DNA from: Leptospirillum ferrooxidans C2-3
GTDB taxonomy: Bacteria > Nitrospirota > Leptospirillia > Leptospirillales > Leptospirillaceae
Direction of reading: 5' to 3'
Assembly: GCF_000284315.1 (NCBI RefSeq)
Contig: NC_017094.1
Span: 1,333,486-1,397,485, forward strand
DNA: 64,000 nucleotides
In this document: piece by piece, positions 60,442 through 64,000 of the stretch
Layout: every line of letters begins with the position of its first letter
Numbering within the stretch: position 1 is the stretch's first letter
Program-made: the position numbers and the translations under genes
The notes under the pieces: generated by a model
What the model saw: the letters and a program-made list of their open reading frames with translations, nothing else
What the model was told of the DNA's origin: nothing
The model's database searches: none

Positions 60442-61982
60442 CCGGGGTCGTTTTCGGCTTTTTCCGGGTTTTCCCCTCTCTTTTGGACGCAGGTTCCCCT
60501 CCGATCCGGTCGGGTGCGTTTTCAGGGAGGCGTGGACGAAGAGGGAAGTCTTACGGACTTCCTTCCCGGCACCAGAGCCGCCAGCACCTCTCCCGAAAGC
60601 TCCGAAAGGGGGCCAGAACATCCTCCGCCACCTTGAGAACGAGAACGCCCGCATGACGCACCACTTTCCCGGCCATCTGATAGATCTGCCATCGGACCGT
60701 CTGGACCTGGGCCCGCTTGAAGCTCTCGTCCAGAATCTGTCCCCGGAACAGGAGAAAGAGGTTGTAGGCCAGCACTCCGATCCGGAAAAAGATCCCGTTG
60801 GCTTTCGTGTCTCCACTGGGCATCCGCTCCATCCCGAACCCGATCTTCAGCTCCTTGATCCGGTTCTCGGAATCCTCTCCCCGCTGCTTGTACCAGGCCA
60901 CGACCCATTCGGGGATCTCCTTGTGGCTGGTGGCCAGGACCTTGTATCGGACATCGGGAGAAGCCTCTTTTTCTCCTTCCTCCTCCATTCCCGGCAAAGG
61001 GGTCTGCACTCGCCGGCGCACCACGATGAGCCGGAAGGCGTTGTGGGTTTTGTTCATCGTGTGCACCGTCTCGGCGATATGACCGTCCTGATAGGGCCTC
61101 CAGTCGCTCTCGGGGATCCTTCCGATCGCCTCCCGCACCGCCACATCCAGATCGGCTCCGATCACGAACCGGATTCCCCGCTCCTGGCAGAAATTGATGA
61201 CGGAGGCCTGGTACGACGCGCTGTCCGCCCGAAACCGGGCGATCCGGATCCCTGCCGGAAGACGCCGGAGGCAGTCCTTCAGAAACGGAACATGGTCCGC
61301 TCCCGGAGAGACGTTCCCCTCCCGAAATTCTTCGTGTATCACCATCCCGGAGAGTTCCTTCACGTGCCCCACCAGAGGCATGTACCCCTTCTCCCCCTTG
61401 TAGGTCCACAGGGCTTCGGCCTTTTCCGCCACGATCTGGCTGGCATCGATGTCGAGGGTCACCTCCCGGACCCAAGACAGGCCGGCCTTCTTCCACCTCT
61501 TCCGAAGTGTCTTGCCCAGAACCGACAGAACCCGGGCGATGACCGACTCCAGTGCCGACAACCCGGTGTCGGAAGCCCCCATCCGCCGGAGCCACCGGCC
61601 GAACGCGTCCGTCGACGGCACCTCTCCGATACCAAGAAGCCCCAACAGTCCCTTGTCCCGGGCGATCATCCGAAGGTCACAAAGGCTCCGTCCTCCGCCT
61701 TGCAGCATCAGCAACAGGGGGACCACATAGGACGAGGCTCTGTACCCCGCTCCGCTTCCGGGCTTCCCGAAGGCCCGGTCAATCTTCTTCTTCAGTCCGA
61801 GAGACTGAAGAAACTCCCCAAACAGAACCAGCCCCGCCTGAGAGGTGATCGTGTCGTCGGTCGATTCGAGTTTGAATGGAAGAACGGTTTGTCGTACCAT
61901 GAAGTCGCCCCTTTCGTTTCACCCTTCGGGTGGGTAAATGGTTGTCTTTGACAACATCCATTTTACCAGAAACGACAAGGGG
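60442..61982 (-). mobile_element. IS1380-family element (about 1540 bp)
   Basis: Ends at about 60442 (CCGGGGTCGTTTTCGG) and 61982 (reverse strand CCCCTTGTCGTTTCTGG) are imperfect inverted repeats. The limits may be off by a few bases, and no target duplication was clear. It holds one intact transposase. Confidence 0.7.
60551..61900 (-). CDS. IS1380-family transposase (449 aa)
   Basis: DDE transposase, intact. YRASSYVVPLLLMLQGGGRS and LLGIGEVPSTDAFGRWLRRM in the N-terminal part, WVREVTLDIDASQIVAEKAE with the first Asp, KGYMPLVGHVKEL, IARFRADSASYQASVINFCQ with the second Asp, and AWYKQRGEDSENRIKELKIG with the catalytic Glu. SGDTKANGIFFRIGVLAYNL is the family's C-terminal signature. Length normal. 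GC-rich; likely still able to move. Confidence 0.9.
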   Translation of the reverse strand: MVRQTVLPFKLESTDDTITSQAGLVLFGEFLQSLGLKKKIDRAFGKPGSGAGYRASSYVVPLLLMLQGGGRSLCDLRMIARDKGLLGLLGIGEVPSTDAFGRWLRRMGASDTGLSALESVIARVLSVLGKTLRKRWKKAGLSWVREVTLDIDASQIVAEKAEALWTYKGEKGYMPLVGHVKELSGMVIHEEFREGNVSPGADHVPFLKDCLRRLPAGIRIARFRADSASYQASVINFCQERGIRFVIGADLDVAVREAIGRIPESDWRPYQDGHIAETVHTMNKTHNAFRLIVVRRRVQTPLPGMEEEGEKEASPDVRYKVLATSHKEIPEWVVAWYKQRGEDSENRIKELKIGFGMERMPSGDTKANGIFFRIGVLAYNLFLLFRGQILDESFKRAQVQTVRWQIYQMAGKVVRHAGVLVLKVAEDVLAPFRSFRERCWRLWCREGSP

Positions 61983-62408
61983 TTTCTTGTTTTTTTCCTC
62001 ACTTTTTCTCTTTCAATCGCGGTTCTTGGGAAGCGGTGAGGAATTGACGAAACAGAAGGGAATTCGTTATCTTTAGACTGGATGTTGTTCAGGTCAGGAA
62101 GTTTGTCTCCTGGCTTTTGTTCCAATTCAAAAATGGGACGAAGAAGTCCCCATCTTTTCAACCATCTCAAATACCTGCCGAGACCTGAAGGGTTTCCACC
62201 CTCACCTTCGACGGCCGGGTACCTCCCCCAACTTCAAAAAGACGACGCAGTCACAAAGAACGCCATAACATCCGACCATGTGCGCTTCCATTCCCACGCC
62301 TTGGCCCAACTCTCATTTTGCTCAAAATCCGGAAAGACAACGGCGTCTTGGAACTGCCCTATCCCTCAGGGATAGGATCAGACAAACACTTTAAAAGGAG
62401 AAACAGAA
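61983..62408. other. intergenic region upstream of ferredoxin
   Basis: No gene is supported. A perfect 8-bp hairpin CCTATCCC-TCA-GGGATAGG (62358-62376) lies 32 bases before the ferredoxin ATG and is presumably in its 5' leader; it has no T-run. Confidence 0.45.
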
Positions 62409-62714
62409 ATGCCAATCGTCACCATCATGCCATCGGGAAAAACCAAAGAAGCAGAAAGCGGAACAAGAATTCTCGACATCCTCGTCGAGGCCGGAGAAAA
62501 CATCGGCCACAAATGTGACGGAAAGGCATCCTGCGGAACGTGCCATATTTTTGTCAACGAAGGACGAAAGACCCTATCCAAAACGGAACGTCTCGAAAAT
62601 GAACGACTCGATGCGGTCGTCGGTGTGGGATCCAAATCCCGTCTCGCCTGCCAGGCTAAGCTCGGAGCGGAAAATGTGACCGTCGAACTCTTAGGATTCT
62701 CCTCCGGCTACTGA
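62409..62714 (+). CDS. 2Fe-2S ferredoxin, adrenodoxin type (101 aa)
   Basis: Electron carrier with one [2Fe-2S] cluster. Ligands are Cys36, Cys42, Cys45 (HKCDGKASCGTCHIFV) and Cys81 (SRLACQAKLG), the spacing C-x5-C-x2-C-x35-C of the vertebrate/ISC type. The start ATG follows AAAAGGAGAAA. It stands alone, with a leader hairpin upstream and a terminator downstream, so it is probably a single-gene transcript. It could serve Fe-S assembly or a reductase; no partner is adjacent. Confidence 0.9.
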   Translation: MPIVTIMPSGKTKEAESGTRILDILVEAGENIGHKCDGKASCGTCHIFVNEGRKTLSKTERLENERLDAVVGVGSKSRLACQAKLGAENVTVELLGFSSGY

Positions 62715-62759
62715 CCGAATCACCACTCCAGAGAATATCTTCAAACTCTTCACTGTCTT

Positions 62760-62789
62760 CCCCGCTGAGCGGTTATCCCCTCAGCGGGG
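62760..62789 (+). terminator. hairpin downstream of ferredoxin
   Basis: CCCCGCTGAG (62760-62769) pairs perfectly with CTCAGCGGGG (62780-62789), loop of ten. The downstream T-tract is poor, but the position 45 bases after the stop codon suits a terminator. Confidence 0.65.
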
Positions 62790-63452
62790 CATCAGAAAAG
62801 GTTTTCCTCAGAATTCACCTTCCAAAACCAGTTGATTCTCAATTATTTGTCGACTTATCCCACAGCCAACCTCACTGAAAATCATAAGAACTCTAATTGA
62901 GTGGAGATAAAATCGATTTAAAATCAAGATACCTTCTTATCTTTTCTGGATAAATAGCAGGTATCGATGTCTACAGAGCAAAAGTTCGGCCATACCCAGA
63001 CCCAGAAAACACGTTGGAATCTCTAGTATGTTGCCGGAAAAGTGGTTCGCCATGATTTGGACATCCTGTTGAAGGTGTCTCCAGATATTCTCTCCCTCTT
63101 TCAGGCTCTCCGGAAAAGAAATTTTGGTCTTTTTCTCCGGGAAGGAGTCTCCTGAACAAATCCACCCGGATCTTCTCTTCATTTTTCAAGCAACCGCAAG
63201 AACATCAAGGTGGATCTGCGTAAAAATGCGGCCTTAGGATTGAAAAAACGGGAGTTATGGAACGTTCAATCCATCTCGAAGCAAAAAGAAAGTATAAGGA
63301 GAGGAATCCTTATTTTTGAGATCAGGATTCCTCTCCTTCACCCTCCTTTCAGGGATTGTTTCAAAAATCAATTTTAGTTTTGGGGCCTAGACTATGGTTT
63401 ACAAAACATAGTGCATTATCTACAGTTGTAGACTGCCAAAGGAGGAGCTGCC
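62790..63452. other. intergenic region with a 14-bp hairpin
   Basis: AAGGAGAGGAATCC (63296-63309) and its perfect complement at 63325-63338 form a stable hairpin; on the minus strand it is followed by ATACTTTCTTTTT. Short minus-strand frames at 62937-63189 are not convincing. No gene is called. Confidence 0.45.
63391..63431. promoter_or_regulatory. two dyads upstream of the XRE regulator
   Basis: ACTATG-N10-CATAGT (63391-63412) and CTACA-GT-TGTAG (63420-63431) lie just before the ribosome site of the next gene. They are likely operator sites for its own helix-turn-helix protein. Confidence 0.5.
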
Positions 63453-64000
63453 ATGATTGGTCAACGGTTGTACCGAGCACGAAAAGCAGCAGGTCTGTCG
63501 CTGCGTGATCTAGGGGCCCGAGTGGGACTCACACATGCCGCCATCAAGAAATATGAAGATGAGCTGGCAACCCCCCGGTCAATAACCCTACTGAAACTCG
63601 CACGCGCACTCAACGTACGCACAGAATATTTCTTCCGTCCGGAAACGGTTGCACTCGATCGAATCGAGTATCGCAAGCGCAGCTCTCTGCCGAAGAAGCG
63701 GCTTGAAGCGATTGCGCACGAAGTAATCGATCAGATCGAGCGGCGGATTGAGCTTGAAAATCTATTCCCGTCGCCACCGGTTCTTCCGTTTGCGCTTGTT
63801 CAAGGTTTGCCTGAATTGGTTAGCGACATCGCGCAAATTGAAGATGCTGCAGAAGCCGTCCGAAAGGCATGGGATCTCGGTTATGACCCTATCCCTGACC
63901 TAATCGACGTTTTGGAAACGCATGGCATTCGCGTATTCATGATCGAGGTCAATGCCGATCCAAAATTCAATGGTCTGGCTGCTTCCGTCAATCATATGCC
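63453..64000 (+). CDS. XRE-family regulator with ImmA/IrrE-like domain, partial
   Basis: The N-terminal helix-turn-helix is GQRLYRARKAAGLSLRDLGA, then RVGLTHAAIKKYEDELATPR, and LLKLARALNVRTEYFFRPET ends that domain. Further on the protein continues (IEDAAEAVRKAWDLGYDPIP, LIDVLETHGIRVFMIEVN, FNGLAASVNHMP) in the manner of ImmA/IrrE metalloprotease-containing regulators, but the HExxH would lie beyond the window. AAAGGAGGAG lies just upstream of the ATG. Such genes are common as antitoxin-like or phage/ICE repressor controls. The next gene is not visible. Confidence 0.8.
   Translation, partial: MIGQRLYRARKAAGLSLRDLGARVGLTHAAIKKYEDELATPRSITLLKLARALNVRTEYFFRPETVALDRIEYRKRSSLPKKRLEAIAHEVIDQIERRIELENLFPSPPVLPFALVQGLPELVSDIAQIEDAAEAVRKAWDLGYDPIPDLIDVLETHGIRVFMIEVNADPKFNGLAASVNHM

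Noticed and set aside
60653-61951. 432-codon plus-strand frame opposite the IS1380 transposase
   Set aside because: Antisense shadow; Pro/His-rich translation without any known motif.
62937-63189. two overlapping short minus-strand frames
   Set aside because: They occupy different frames of the same DNA, with no ribosome site and no recognisable family.
1-64000. CRISPR arrays and tRNA or rRNA genes
   Set aside because: No regularly spaced short repeats and no T-loop-like GGTTCRAATCC with a matching acceptor stem were found by eye; a tRNAscan run would be needed to be certain.

Overview
The window looks like a chromosomal accessory region from a Gram-negative, moderately GC-rich bacterium. 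The best guess is a Leptospirillum-like member of the Nitrospirota. That assignment is inference: it rests on the overall look of the proteins and insertion sequences, on the LptF/LptG lipopolysaccharide exporters, and on the mix of surface-polysaccharide, arsenic and toxin-antitoxin genes. No rRNA, tRNA or CRISPR array was seen.

Positions 1-14.4 kb are a graveyard of mobile DNA laid over a surface-polysaccharide locus. A CDP-glucose pathway remnant (rfbF, rfbG) is broken by frameshifts, a stop codon and an IS1202-type element with a 19-bp target duplication. An antitoxin gene with a MazF-like toxin cut off by an IS3 element follows. Then come a second, frameshifted IS3 element, a decayed group II intron reverse transcriptase, an IS256 element that carries a nested DDE-type IS, an acyltransferase split by a second copy of that same IS, and an IS1634-type transposase. 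Intron, IS256 and IS3 fragments recur at 13.6-14.1 kb, and a very worn IS256 copy lies near 16.1 kb.

Positions 14.4-30 kb hold a polysaccharide biosynthesis and export cluster. It contains RmlD-like and two RmlC-like deoxysugar enzymes, a WsaF-like rhamnosyltransferase, two GT2 glycosyltransferases, a WecG/TagA glycosyltransferase, the Wzm/Wzt ABC exporter and a GT-C-like membrane protein. The parts from 9.1 to 21.2 kb are AT-rich and look imported. An IS110 element with a duplicated right end sits inside the cluster. A frameshifted LhgO-type oxidoreductase flanks the last two genes, with a partial second copy that carries the same lesion.

Positions 30.5-34.5 kb form a stability/defence island (MazEF, VapBC, Fic). 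After it come a LysR regulator divergent from an EamA exporter, a secreted phosphoesterase, a SAP-like mini-protein, an arsM-sigZ arsenic module with a terminator, and a three-gene signalling operon (hybrid histidine kinase, response regulator, HD-GYP response regulator).

Positions 46.6-52.4 kb are conserved housekeeping: methyltransferase, DUF5069, miaB, lptF, lptG and hemH, in one tightly overlapped run. Two convergent, AT-rich paralogous GT2 genes, an RhlE-type helicase, a TacAT pair, an outer-membrane protein and a TPR lipoprotein follow. Between 59.6 and 60.3 kb lie a 37-codon gene and, in my reading, an undescribed ~89-nt small RNA with a near-consensus promoter, a dyad in its spacer, an exposed CCUCCC tract and an intrinsic terminator. 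The window closes with an IS1380 element, a 2Fe-2S ferredoxin and the start of an XRE/ImmA-type regulator.
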